A stretch of DNA of 64,000 bases from Burkholderia cenocepacia. Lineage in GTDB: Bacteria; Pseudomonadota; Gammaproteobacteria; Burkholderiales; Burkholderiaceae. Under the pieces are notes generated by a model. That model searched no databases. It was not told the DNA's origin and saw only the letters and a list, made by a program, of their open reading frames with translations. Position 1 is the stretch's first letter, and the number at the start of each line of letters is the position of its first letter. The position numbers and the translations under genes are program-made. Below are positions 15,864 to 24,381 of this stretch, one piece after another. The DNA is taken from the NCBI RefSeq assembly GCF_014211915.1, contig NZ_CP060040.1, positions 2,046,001 to 2,110,000 on the forward strand, given 5' to 3'.

Positions 15864-17543
15864 TCAACGCCCGATACCGAGCCCCGGCAGCACGCGCGTG
15901 TTCTCGGCCACGACCGCCTGCAGCAGGCGCGGATCGGCGCCGAGCAGCGCGAGGATCGTCGGCGCGACCTGCTTCGTGCCGACGAGATCGTTCACCGTGC
16001 GCGCACGATGAATGCCTGGATACGACACGAGCAGGCCGAGATGGCTGTCGTCCGGCGCGTTGCCGCCGTGCTCCTCGTCCTTCTTCGTGCTCGACGTGTA
16101 GATCACGCCCGGATTCGGCTGGACGACGATGTCCGGCGTACGGCCGTTGGCCGGATCGCCGAAGCGGTCGGCCAGCGCCGCGCCGTACAGCACGTACGCC
16201 TGCGGGCCGTCCGCGCAGATTCCTGGCGCGTTGCAGCCGAGATTCGCCTTCAGCGTCTGCACGACGGCCGTGCGCTGGCCGCGGTCGCGCAGCCAGATCA
16301 ACCCGACGTCGTCGGTCTGCACGAAGCCCGTGCCGACCAGGCCCGAACCGTCGTTCAGGTTGCCCGTCGTCGTGTTGTTCTGGCCGAAGTTGCCGTTCGG
16401 ATCGAGGAAGTCGTTCGCTTCGAGCAGCTTCGTCAGCGTGTCGCCGTTCTTCACGAGCTTGGTGTGATCGCTCGGCGACTGGCCGTGCTTCGACGTGACG
16501 ATCACGGCCGTCGACGAATACAGGTTCGCCTGCTTCAGCGCCGCGACGACGTGGCCGATCGCGTCGTCGACATACGTGATCGCGTTCGCGACTTGCCCGT
16601 TCGGCGTGAAATCGGCGTCGAGATAGCCGCCGCCCTTCGCGACCGGCGCCTTCTGCGCGACGCTCAGCGTCTGGAAGTTCGCACCGAACAGCGTCGGCAC
16701 CGGCGCGGTCTTCGTGCCGCTCGAATCGCGGCCGCCGATCTGGTGGATCAGCGCCTGCACGTGCAGGTTGTCGAAGCGCGCGGTGTGCGAGTAGACGTCC
16801 GTATAGTCGGTGTTGGTCGCCGGGTCGATCGAATTGATCTCGGTGCGCATCAGGTCGTCGACGCCGGTGCCCGACGGGCCGTTCAGCCAGTCGTAGCCCC
16901 ACGCGTGCTTGTCGGCCCACGCGGTGCGCGCATGCGGCACGCCGGCCTTGACGGCCTCGAACACCGTGTTGGTCTTCACGTAGTCGTGCGGGTAGACCGG
17001 CACGCACTGGCCGTTGACCTTCGCATGCGGGATCGCCTGCGGATTGAACGCGCCGCCGCCGTCGAGGTGCACGAGCGCGCCGCCGTTCTGCGCATCGATG
17101 CCGGTCGTCTCGTCGAACACGACGTTCCAGCCCTGCTTGCCCGAGCACGTCGTGTCGCTCGGCGCGTACAGGTTGCGGTCGTACGATACGTCGTAGAACA
17201 GGCCGGCCGTCTTCGGCGAGCCGCCCGTCACCAGTGCGGCGAGGCCGGGAAACGAATCCGACAGCCCCGGCGTGTACGCATTCGCGTACGTCACGCCGCT
17301 CTTCGCGAGCACCGCGAGGTTCGGGCACGTATTCGCGCCGATGCAGCGCGCCAGATCCTGCTCGTGCAGGCCGTCGATGCTCAGCAGCAGCACGTGCTTC
17401 ACGACGCGGCTCGCCCGGCCGTTGCTCTCGCCCTGAGCGTTACCGTCCTGTTGCGCCGCGTGCACGCCCGCGCTTGCGAGCGCCAGCGCACCCGCCACCA
17501 TCACCGCCATGTTTCGTTGCTTGACGAACCTGGAAATCATCAC
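15864..17543 (-). CDS. secreted alkaline phosphatase/phosphodiesterase superfamily protein
   Basis: 559 residues with an N-terminal signal peptide (VMVAGALALASAGVHA). The mature enzyme has the type I phosphodiesterase/nucleotide pyrophosphatase fold: HVLLLSIDGLHEQDL supplies the first metal-binding Asp, CPNLAVLAKSGVTYANAYTPGLSDSFPG contains the likely nucleophile Ser/Thr region, IVTSKHGQSP the His/Asp metal site, and EEHGGNAPDDSHLGLLVSYPG the C-terminal His. Periplasmic or secreted hydrolysis of phosphodiesters or phosphonates is inferred; the exact substrate is unknown. It stands alone. Confidence 0.82.
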   Translation of the reverse strand: MMISRFVKQRNMAVMVAGALALASAGVHAAQQDGNAQGESNGRASRVVKHVLLLSIDGLHEQDLARCIGANTCPNLAVLAKSGVTYANAYTPGLSDSFPGLAALVTGGSPKTAGLFYDVSYDRNLYAPSDTTCSGKQGWNVVFDETTGIDAQNGGALVHLDGGGAFNPQAIPHAKVNGQCVPVYPHDYVKTNTVFEAVKAGVPHARTAWADKHAWGYDWLNGPSGTGVDDLMRTEINSIDPATNTDYTDVYSHTARFDNLHVQALIHQIGGRDSSGTKTAPVPTLFGANFQTLSVAQKAPVAKGGGYLDADFTPNGQVANAITYVDDAIGHVVAALKQANLYSSTAVIVTSKHGQSPSDHTKLVKNGDTLTKLLEANDFLDPNGNFGQNNTTTGNLNDGSGLVGTGFVQTDDVGLIWLRDRGQRTAVVQTLKANLGCNAPGICADGPQAYVLYGAALADRFGDPANGRTPDIVVQPNPGVIYTSSTKKDEEHGGNAPDDSHLGLLVSYPGIHRARTVNDLVGTKQVAPTILALLGADPRLLQAVVAENTRVLPGLGIGR

Positions 17544-17761
17544 CCCACCTCATCGATTGATGTTGAACCGCGTGACCTGCCATCAGGCGCGCAAAATATC
17601 GCCGGGCCGTGCGGCGGTCGGATGAAGCGGGGCTTTCTGTTCTCTGTCAAACGTAACCAATCGCAAATGACATGAAGGGTCGCAATCCGCGGCCCTCGCG
17701 TGCGCCGGCCCGTGCGACGGGATTTTTTTCGACTTGGCCCGCGACTATTGGCGTGTGATAA

Positions 17762-17773
17762 AGGGTTTTCCCT
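17762..17773. promoter_or_regulatory. palindromic AGGGTTTTCCCT motif at a promoter
   Basis: The perfect 12-bp dyad AGGGTTTTCCCT lies just downstream of a candidate promoter (TTGGCC, 16 bases, TGATAA at 17756-17761) and 16 bp before the ATG at 17790. Two identical copies occur at 28512 and 28542 before another small-protein gene. It could be an operator for one regulator. Confidence 0.55.
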
Positions 17774-17789
17774 GACCCGGAGCACGACT

Positions 17790-18011
17790 ATGTCAACCCT
17801 GGAAGCTCTCCGGTTCGTGCTGGACGATGCACGTACCCCCGAAATCATTCGCCATCACGTCGTCGACGCGTTGCAGTACGCGTTGCGCAACTACGGACAG
17901 GTGTTTACCGCGAAGGAAGTCGAATGGCTGGCGCAGTGGGACGACGCGCGTCTGCCGCTGGCCGCGAGGAAGGAGCTGGACAAGCGCGAACCGGCGATCG
18001 CCGGACGCTGA
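17790..18011 (+). CDS. small hypothetical protein
   Basis: 73 residues, MSTLEALRFVLDDARTPEII, then HHVVDALQYALRNYGQVFTAKEVEWLAQWD and a charged end. Mostly helical and soluble, with no cysteines; no family recognised with confidence. The start is supported by a promoter-like region and the AGGGTTTTCCCT motif directly upstream. It is convergent with the DUF748 gene; the two are separated by a hairpin. Confidence 0.7.
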   Translation: MSTLEALRFVLDDARTPEIIRHHVVDALQYALRNYGQVFTAKEVEWLAQWDDARLPLAARKELDKREPAIAGR

Positions 18012-18053
18012 AAAAAAACGCCGCCACGCCCGACGGGTGCGGGAGTGGCGGCG
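18011..18053 (-). terminator. terminator of the DUF748 gene (minus strand)
   Basis: A 9-bp stem CGCCGCCAC / GTGGCGGCG is followed, on the minus strand, by eight T residues (the A run at 18011-18018). It therefore terminates the minus-strand DUF748 transcript. Confidence 0.8.
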
Positions 18054-18081
18054 GATGAGGGATGACGGGCGGCGGTAAGGC

Positions 18082-21000
18082 TTACTGCAGCCCGAAGTCG
18101 ACGCGGGTCGTCGCGCCCTTGTCCGAGATGCCCTTCGCGTCGAGCTTCGGCGCGACGACGAACATGCGGCTCGAATCGATCTTGCCATCGAGATACTGGC
18201 GCACGGCCTGCGCGCGCTGCTGCGCGAGCGCACGCAGCGCATTGTCGTCGGCCGGCGCGTGATCGGCGAGCGCCTGCTTCATGTCCGCATCGGGCAGCGT
18301 CTTCTGCAAGCCCACCAGGTTGCGCGGCTTCTTGAAATCGGCGGCCTTGTACGCACGCGTCAGGTACTTCGAGTATTCGGCCTTGTCGACCTTCACCGAC
18401 ATCGGATCGATGCTCTCGCCCTGACCCACCACGTCCTTCAGCTTCTGCTGGCGCACCAGTCGCTCGACGTACGCGTCGCGCAGCCCCGGCGTGTCCTGCG
18501 CCGGATCGACGCGGCCGATCAGGTCGAGGCGGATCGACGGCTTCTCGGTCAGCATCTTCACGACGGTGTCGAGCTTCTTCTGCTGCGCGTCGGTCAACGC
18601 GTACGAACCCGGCGCGAACTCGACGTAGCCGAGATCCTCGCCGCCGCTGCCGCCGAACGCATTCGCGAGCAGCGTGAACGGCGACGTGACGGCCTTCGCG
18701 ATCAGGTTCAGCACCGCGTGCCAGATCAGCCCGCCGACGCTGAACTCCGGATTCGACAGCGAGCCCGACACCGGTAGATTCACGTCGATCTGGCCGCGCG
18801 TGTTCTTCAAGAGCGAGATCGCGAGCTTCACCGGCAGCTTCGTCGCGGTGTCGTTCTCGACGCGATCGCCGAACGTCAGCTGGTCGATGAAGATGTGGTT
18901 GTTCGCCGACAGCTGGTCATTCGCGAGCTGGTAGTGCAGGTCGACGTTGAGCTTGCCCTTCGTGATCGGATAGCCTGCGTACTTCGCCGAATACGGCGTC
19001 AGGTTGGTCAGCTCGATGTCGTGCGCGGTGGCCGTGAGGTCGAGCGCCGGCTTCTCGATCAGCGGGTTCACCGAGCCCTTGATCGAGATCGGCCCGTTGC
19101 CCGCGAGGTTCGCGGCGACGTCGACCGGCGCGGACGTCGTCGAATCCGTGCCGAACGCGCCGACCGTGCCCTTGATCGCGACGAGGTTCGCCGTGTAGTT
19201 CGGCTTGATGAAGTTGTCCGTGTACGTGACGCGGCCGTTCTGCAACAGCAGTTCGCCGAAGTGCATCCGCACCGGGTTCTGCGGCTGCGGCGCGGCCTTC
19301 ACGACCACCGTCGCCGACGCGGCGGCCGGCACGGACGCCTGCTGCGCGGCCGCGGCCGACGCGGCCTGCGCGGCGGCCGGCGGCGTCACGCCCGGCGACA
19401 GCGGCACCGGCTCGCCCTTGCTCGCGTCGCGCGTGAGCGACTGCGCGGGGCCCGTCTCCTTCGCGACCACGTCCTTCAGGTTCAGCCGGCCCTGTGCGTC
19501 GAGCAGCACGCGGCCGTAGAAGTTCGAGAACGTCACGCGCGCGGCGTCGACGTCGGTGCCCTTCTCGTCGTAGTTCGCCTTCAGGTTCGACAGCGCGAGC
19601 GAGCGCCAGCCGGCGAACGGATCGGAAGTCGCCTTGTCGAGCATCCGCACGTCGACCAGCGCGACGTCGCCGCGATAGGTCGCGCGCGGCGTGTCCTTCA
19701 CCTGCGCGAACGTCAGGTTGCCCTGCGCGTTGAGCAGCGCGCTCGCGATCGTCGCGTTCAGCGCGCTGCCGAAGTACGGCTCGAACGCGGCCGCATCGAG
19801 GCGGTTGCCGTTGATCTTCAGGCCGAGCTTCAGCGGCTGCGCGGTCACGTCGCCCGTCACGTTCAGCGAGCCCTTGCGGTTCAGCGTCGCCTTCAGTTGC
19901 ACCGGCAGCGGCTTCGTCAGGTCGTCGCTCACCTTCTGCACCGACAGCTCCAGCGGCTTGATCGCCAGCTTCACCGGGCGCGGCGTCGACAGGTCGGTGA
20001 AGTTCGCGGACGCCTCCTTCACGTTCAGCGCGTCGATCCGGTAGTGCCACGACGGCGCGGCAGCCTGGGCCTTGCGCGCGACCGTGCGCGGCGGCACCGC
20101 GGCTTGCGCGGGTTCGGCCAGCGCCGCGAGGTCGATCTTGCCGTCCTTCAGGCGCTTCACGTCGAGCGCGAGGCCAGTCGCGTCGACGCTCGCGATCTCG
20201 GCGGTGCGCGCGGCGACGTCGATCTTCGCGATCTTCGCGCTCGCGTCGGGCAGCGCGATCGCGGGCGCCTTGTTGTCCGGCGCGGCGATCTTCAGCGACT
20301 TGAGGCTGACCGTGCTGTCGGCGACTTCCGCGGCGAGCGGCGTCTTGCCCCAGTCGGTCTTCGCGTTGACGGTCGCGCCGAGCGTGCCGTCGAGCACGCG
20401 CGCACGCGTCGCCTCGCCGAGATACGGCTGCAGCGCCGGCAGCGCGAGCGCGGCGACCGTCAGCTTCGTGTCGGCCTGCTTCGCGGCGAGATTGAACGCG
20501 CCTTCGGCCGTCACGTCGCCGCCGCGCGACAGCGACGTCGACAGCGTGTACTTGGCGGGCGTCTTGCCCTGCAGCGAGAAGCCGTCGAGCGTCGCGGCGA
20601 GCTTCGTCAGCGACAGCGCGGTCGGCGTGGCCGGCACGCGGTCGTCGACGTTGATCGTGCCGCCGTCGATCGCGACATGGCGGATCGTCAGGTCGAGCGG
20701 CGGCGCTTCCTTCGCGGCGGCGCTGCCTTCGGCCTTCGCGCCGCTGGCGGCGGCAACGGCCGCACCGGACGCGGCGGACGCACCGGGAACGGCGGCGGCC
20801 GACGCGGCCGGCTTGCCGGCTTCGGCCTTCGGCGCGGCGGCCGGTTGCGCGACGAGCTTCTCGACGTTCAGCACGCCCTGCCTGTCGCGCGACAGGTCGA
20901 TCACCGGCTGGTCGAGCCGGATCTCGTCGAAGTGCATCGCGTTGCGCAGCGGTTCCAGCCCGGCCGCCGCGACGTGCACGCCGCGCGCGGCGAACAGCGG

Positions 21001-21909
21001 CGCCGACGCGCGGTCGGTCACCTTCGCGTCGTTCAGGTCGACGGTGCCCGACACGCGCAGCGCGGGCGTCTCGCCGCTCATCACGAAATTGACCGTGAGG
21101 TTGCTGCTGAGCAGGCCGCTCGTCACGGCCACCGGCAGCTTCGCCGGCACGTACGAGATCAGCTTCGGCACGTCGAGGCGGTCGAACTTCAGCGCGATCT
21201 CCGATTCGCGCGACTGCGCGAACGGCTTGGTCTTGCCGTCGATCGAGATCGGGCTGCCGTCGAAGCGCGCACGCAGCTTCGGCTCGACGAAGATGTCGGT
21301 CTTCGAGGCCAGCGTCGCGATGTACGGAATGCCGAGCGTCCAGTTGTCGACCACGTGCTTTTCGTTCAGCAGGCGATCGTCGAAGTCGATCCGGCCGTCG
21401 TTGACCTGGATGTTCGACACCGAGAATTGCGTCGGCTTGCTGTCGGACTTCGGCGTCGGCGACGAGAACTTCTCGATCAGGTCGGTGAAGTTGAAGCGCT
21501 GCGCGTCGTAGCGAACGACGTGAAAGCGCGGCGAATCGAGCCGGACCTCGTTGACGATCGGCGCGCCGCGGAACAGCGACGACCACGACGGCCTCACGAC
21601 GAGCTTGCCGATGTCGATGAAGTCGCCCTGGCCGCCGCGCTCGCCGAGATGAATGCCATCGGCTTCGAGGTTCAGCGTGTACGGGTTCAGTGCGATGCGC
21701 TGGATCGTGGCCGGCCGGTCGAGCTGCTTGCTCAACTGCTGTTCGGCGACATGGCGGATCAACGGCGGCGCCGCGAAGAAGCCGAGCAGTCCGAATAAAA
21801 CGAGGAAGATCAACAGGCCGATGCCGATACGCCTGGTCCGGCGCGAGCGTGCAACGCCGCCGAGGGCATGGAGGGTCGAGGGTACGGTTTCTTTGTCTGC
21901 GCTTGCCAT
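18082..21909 (-). CDS. DUF748 domain protein, AsmA-like envelope protein
   Basis: 1275 residues. One N-terminal transmembrane helix (RIGIGLLIFLVLFGLLGFF) anchors a long periplasmic region of repeated beta-rich segments typical of DUF748/AsmA-like proteins, for example VNEVRLDSPRFHVVR, IQVNDGRIDFDD and VRMHFGELLLQNGRVTYTDN. Ala/Ser-rich linkers occur near residues 365-405 and 850-885. The C-terminal part (QQKKLDTVVKMLTEKPSIRLDLIGRVDPAQD) resembles an OmpA-like fold. AsmA-type proteins bridge the periplasm and move phospholipids; a similar role here is inferred. Monogenic, with a terminator downstream. Confidence 0.85.
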   Translation of the reverse strand: MASADKETVPSTLHALGGVARSRRTRRIGIGLLIFLVLFGLLGFFAAPPLIRHVAEQQLSKQLDRPATIQRIALNPYTLNLEADGIHLGERGGQGDFIDIGKLVVRPSWSSLFRGAPIVNEVRLDSPRFHVVRYDAQRFNFTDLIEKFSSPTPKSDSKPTQFSVSNIQVNDGRIDFDDRLLNEKHVVDNWTLGIPYIATLASKTDIFVEPKLRARFDGSPISIDGKTKPFAQSRESEIALKFDRLDVPKLISYVPAKLPVAVTSGLLSSNLTVNFVMSGETPALRVSGTVDLNDAKVTDRASAPLFAARGVHVAAAGLEPLRNAMHFDEIRLDQPVIDLSRDRQGVLNVEKLVAQPAAAPKAEAGKPAASAAAVPGASAASGAAVAAASGAKAEGSAAAKEAPPLDLTIRHVAIDGGTINVDDRVPATPTALSLTKLAATLDGFSLQGKTPAKYTLSTSLSRGGDVTAEGAFNLAAKQADTKLTVAALALPALQPYLGEATRARVLDGTLGATVNAKTDWGKTPLAAEVADSTVSLKSLKIAAPDNKAPAIALPDASAKIAKIDVAARTAEIASVDATGLALDVKRLKDGKIDLAALAEPAQAAVPPRTVARKAQAAAPSWHYRIDALNVKEASANFTDLSTPRPVKLAIKPLELSVQKVSDDLTKPLPVQLKATLNRKGSLNVTGDVTAQPLKLGLKINGNRLDAAAFEPYFGSALNATIASALLNAQGNLTFAQVKDTPRATYRGDVALVDVRMLDKATSDPFAGWRSLALSNLKANYDEKGTDVDAARVTFSNFYGRVLLDAQGRLNLKDVVAKETGPAQSLTRDASKGEPVPLSPGVTPPAAAQAASAAAAQQASVPAAASATVVVKAAPQPQNPVRMHFGELLLQNGRVTYTDNFIKPNYTANLVAIKGTVGAFGTDSTTSAPVDVAANLAGNGPISIKGSVNPLIEKPALDLTATAHDIELTNLTPYSAKYAGYPITKGKLNVDLHYQLANDQLSANNHIFIDQLTFGDRVENDTATKLPVKLAISLLKNTRGQIDVNLPVSGSLSNPEFSVGGLIWHAVLNLIAKAVTSPFTLLANAFGGSGGEDLGYVEFAPGSYALTDAQQKKLDTVVKMLTEKPSIRLDLIGRVDPAQDTPGLRDAYVERLVRQQKLKDVVGQGESIDPMSVKVDKAEYSKYLTRAYKAADFKKPRNLVGLQKTLPDADMKQALADHAPADDNALRALAQQRAQAVRQYLDGKIDSSRMFVVAPKLDAKGISDKGATTRVDFGLQ

Positions 21910-22060
21910 GCTTGAATGCCTCGGGAATGGATGCCGGGCCGCACCGGAGAACCGGGCGGCCGCGCACGCTATCCCGAAAGTATAGGCTCAGGAGGTGACG
22001 GTACGGCGGTCGGGCGCCGCCGCCGCGCCCGCCGATCGGACAACGGCGGCGGTCAACCGT

Positions 22061-23497
22061 TCATTTCCGGACGACGACGGGCGGCATCCACGAGCCGTCG
22101 CTCGCCTGCGGCTTCGGCGCGTACAGGCGCAACGCGAGCGCGAAATCGGTCCGCGGCGCCGGCAGCCAGTTGGCCGCATGCGTGCCGCCCGGCGACGCCG
22201 ACACGACGATGTCGATCGAGCCGTCGTGGTTGCGGCGCAGCCGGTCGCGATCGCCGAGCGAGCGGCGCGCCGACCCGACGTCGGGCAACGCGCCGTTGGT
22301 GGTGTACGGCGTGAGCGTCCAGAACGCGCGCACCGGCGGCAGCGCGCCCGGCGCGAAATGCAGCACGTACCGGTTCGCGCCGTTCAGCGCGTGGCCGTCG
22401 CTGTCGACGCGGGTGATCGCGAGCGTCTCGTCGTCGCGCGTCGCGGTGCCGAACTGCGTGTAGGCCGCATACGCGCGCAGCGCGTAGTCCTGGCCGTACT
22501 TGCCGGCCGTATCGCCGAGCCAGGTCCAGCCGTTCGCGTTCAGCAGGTTCGACGGCGGGGTCGCGAGCCGCGCGCGCGCCTCGGCGACGCCGGCCGTCGC
22601 GGCCGTCAGACGGTCGCCCGTCCACAGCACCGGGTAGCCGGCCGTCACGCCGATGTCGCCGAGCGATTCCTGCGCGTGTGCGTCGTCGGCCGGCGCCGGA
22701 TTGTCCTGCAGCGCCCGCGCGAAGCGCGTGAAGAACGCCTTCGGGTCGAGCGCGGCCACTTGTTCGGCCGGCGTGCCGCCGCCCACCGCTTCGGATGGTG
22801 CGCTGCCCGCATGGACCGCGACCGATGCGCCGCGCTCGGCGCCCGTGTAGACCGACAGCGGCACCACGCGGATCGCGCGCTGCAATTTCTTCACGTTCGT
22901 CAGATCGCGCCCGCCGCTCGTCTGCAGCCGCACTTCGAGCCACGCATTGGCGGACGGCACGTCGACACGCTGCACGCCCTTCGGCAGCGTGCCCTGCCAG
23001 TCCTTCGCGGCGAAGGCAATCGTTTGCGACCGCCCGGCGCCACGGGCGCCGCGCGCCGCGACGCTCGACGACGACCACAGCACGTTCGTCCACATGTCGA
23101 GCGCGCGTGCGTCCCAATAGCGGCCGCGCGTGTCGGGCAGCGTGACGATCACGGGTTCGGCGGCGACGTCGAGCCAGCCGGTCGAGTCGAGCGTGTCGAC
23201 GCCCGGCAGCGGCGGATTGACCGCGCCGACGGGCGGCAGCGCCTGCGCGTGGCGCAGCGTGTTGAGCGGCGCCTGCCCCGGCTGCGCGCCGTCGCCGCCC
23301 GTCGCCGCTTCCTTCGCGACGTCCATCAGCACGAGCGGATACGCATAGATATAGGAGTCGGCGACTTCCGCGCGCATCCAGCCGGTTTTCCGCTGGATCG
23401 CGTCCGGTTGCGACGCGCATCCTGCAAGCAACGCCGCAATGGCCAGCGACGCGCACGCGCGTCGCAGAGAAACTGATTCTCGCTGGTTTTCAATCAT
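22061..23497 (-). CDS. DUF1254/DUF1214 family lipoprotein
   Basis: 478 residues. A lipobox ALLAGC ends the signal peptide. The N-terminal DUF1254 domain includes YIYAYPLVLMDVAKE, NTLRHAQALPPVGAVNPPLPGVDTLDSTGWLDV and a GRYWDARALDMWTNV motif. The C-terminal DUF1214 domain shows RYVLHFAPGALPPVRAFWTLTPY, then RLRRNHDGSIDIVV. The function of this family is unknown. The gene is single, and no partner is suggested by the context. Confidence 0.88.
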   Translation of the reverse strand: MIENQRESVSLRRACASLAIAALLAGCASQPDAIQRKTGWMRAEVADSYIYAYPLVLMDVAKEAATGGDGAQPGQAPLNTLRHAQALPPVGAVNPPLPGVDTLDSTGWLDVAAEPVIVTLPDTRGRYWDARALDMWTNVLWSSSSVAARGARGAGRSQTIAFAAKDWQGTLPKGVQRVDVPSANAWLEVRLQTSGGRDLTNVKKLQRAIRVVPLSVYTGAERGASVAVHAGSAPSEAVGGGTPAEQVAALDPKAFFTRFARALQDNPAPADDAHAQESLGDIGVTAGYPVLWTGDRLTAATAGVAEARARLATPPSNLLNANGWTWLGDTAGKYGQDYALRAYAAYTQFGTATRDDETLAITRVDSDGHALNGANRYVLHFAPGALPPVRAFWTLTPYTTNGALPDVGSARRSLGDRDRLRRNHDGSIDIVVSASPGGTHAANWLPAPRTDFALALRLYAPKPQASDGSWMPPVVVRK

Positions 23498-23796
23498 CGA
23501 TTACTGGCCGAATATCGTTCTTTTCAGTCAACGCCCTGTTCGTCTCGCGAACGGCGAAAACAAGGCACCCCAGCGTGCCCGGATGACCGTTTCGCTACGT
23601 TTCGTAACGGTGGGCGCTGATGTCAGGCCGGTATCATAGCGCCTAAGGGCATCCCCCAATATGCCGAATAACGGGTAAAACGCTAGCCGAATCGTCAAGA
23701 AATCTGAAATAGTTCACGGGATTCATCAAAAATCCGGAACGGTCCGATCGCGCTGGAATGATGGTCGGGTGAGAACCGTCGACGAGGATGGATAAT
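23498..23796. other. intergenic region upstream of hicB, no toxin gene found
   Basis: About 300 bp, more AT-rich than its surroundings. A HicA toxin is expected next to a HicB antitoxin, but no short open frame here on either strand resembles HicA (no conserved catalytic-His motif within a 55-80 residue basic protein). Confidence 0.55.
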
Positions 23797-23816
23797 TGGT
23801 GTCACTATTGACACCA
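23797..23816. promoter_or_regulatory. palindromic operator upstream of hicB
   Basis: TGGTGTCACTATTGACACCA is a perfect dyad with 8-bp arms and a 4-bp centre, 50 bp before the hicB ATG. It contains TTGACA, a perfect -35 hexamer, so a protein bound here would block transcription. HicB-family antitoxins carry a ribbon-helix-helix or Xre domain and often autoregulate. Confidence 0.65.
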
Positions 23817-23866
23817 TAGGCTGTGGCAAGATCCTCGACCAATGATCGACTGAAGGCACAAAAATC

Positions 23867-24190
23867 ATGACCCAAGACCACTTTACGTACCGCGTAACGT
23901 GGTCCCCGGAGGACGGGGAGCACGTCGGCCTCTGCGCGGAATTCCCGTCTCTTTCGTGGCTCGATGCAACCCCGGAAGGCGCGCTGGTCGGCATTCGCCG
24001 GCTCGTTGCCGACGTCGTGCGCGACCTGACCGCGAACGGCGAAAAGGTGCCCGAACCGATCGCCGACCGACCCTACAGCGGCGAATTCAAGGTCCGCATC
24101 CCGCCGCAGGCGCACCGCGCGCTCGTCATCCAGGCCGCCGAACAGGGCGTCAGCCTCAATCGCCTGGCAAGCGCCAAGCTCTGCGCCTGA
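23867..24190 (+). CDS. hicB: HicB-family antitoxin-like protein, solitary
   Basis: 107 residues. The N-terminal HicB fold begins FTYRVTWSPEDGEHVGLCAEFPSL and continues TPEGALVGIRRLVADVV; the C-terminal part GEFKVRIPPQAHRALVIQAAEQGVSLNRLASAKL is a ribbon-helix-helix DNA-binding motif. No hicA toxin is found on either side, and a strong terminator follows directly, so the gene is monocistronic. It may act as a stand-alone regulator or be an orphaned antitoxin. Confidence 0.85.
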   Translation: MTQDHFTYRVTWSPEDGEHVGLCAEFPSLSWLDATPEGALVGIRRLVADVVRDLTANGEKVPEPIADRPYSGEFKVRIPPQAHRALVIQAAEQGVSLNRLASAKLCA

Positions 24191-24212
24191 GCGCGTACGC
24201 GTGCACCACGCA

Positions 24213-24256
24213 CGATCGCCCGGCTCGTCCGTCTCGAAGCCGGGCGATCGCTTTTT
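24213..24256 (+). terminator. rho-independent terminator after hicB
   Basis: A perfect 13-bp stem CGATCGCCCGGCT / AGCCGGGCGATCG is followed by CTTTTT. Confidence 0.9.
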
Positions 24257-24308
24257 CCAGGTTGTGACACCCTGTGCGCATCGACCTGCGTCGCATCGTC
24301 GCCGACGC

Positions 24309-24339
24309 TTGACCTTACCATCATGGGAATGTTGATACT
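24309..24339 (+). promoter_or_regulatory. CueR (MerR-family) type promoter of the copper ATPase
   Basis: TTGACC (24309-24314) and GATACT (24334-24339) are separated by 19 bases, the elongated spacing typical of MerR-family promoters. The spacer contains an imperfect dyad around ACCTTACCATCATGGGAATG, close to the CueR pattern ACCTTCC-N7-GGAAGGT. The transcription start would lie about 35 bases before the ATG at 24382. No cueR gene is in the window. Confidence 0.75.
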
Positions 24340-24381
24340 GGAACCATTCGCGGCACGAACCGCGCTTTTGGGGAATCCGAC

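Noticed and set aside
18895..21798. 967-residue plus-strand open frame
   Set aside because: It is antisense to the DUF748 gene and Arg/Asp/Val-rich without domains, a typical GC-rich shadow frame.
23695..23994. Minus-strand 99-residue frame as a possible HicA toxin
   Set aside because: No HicA catalytic His motif, and it overlaps hicB antisense.
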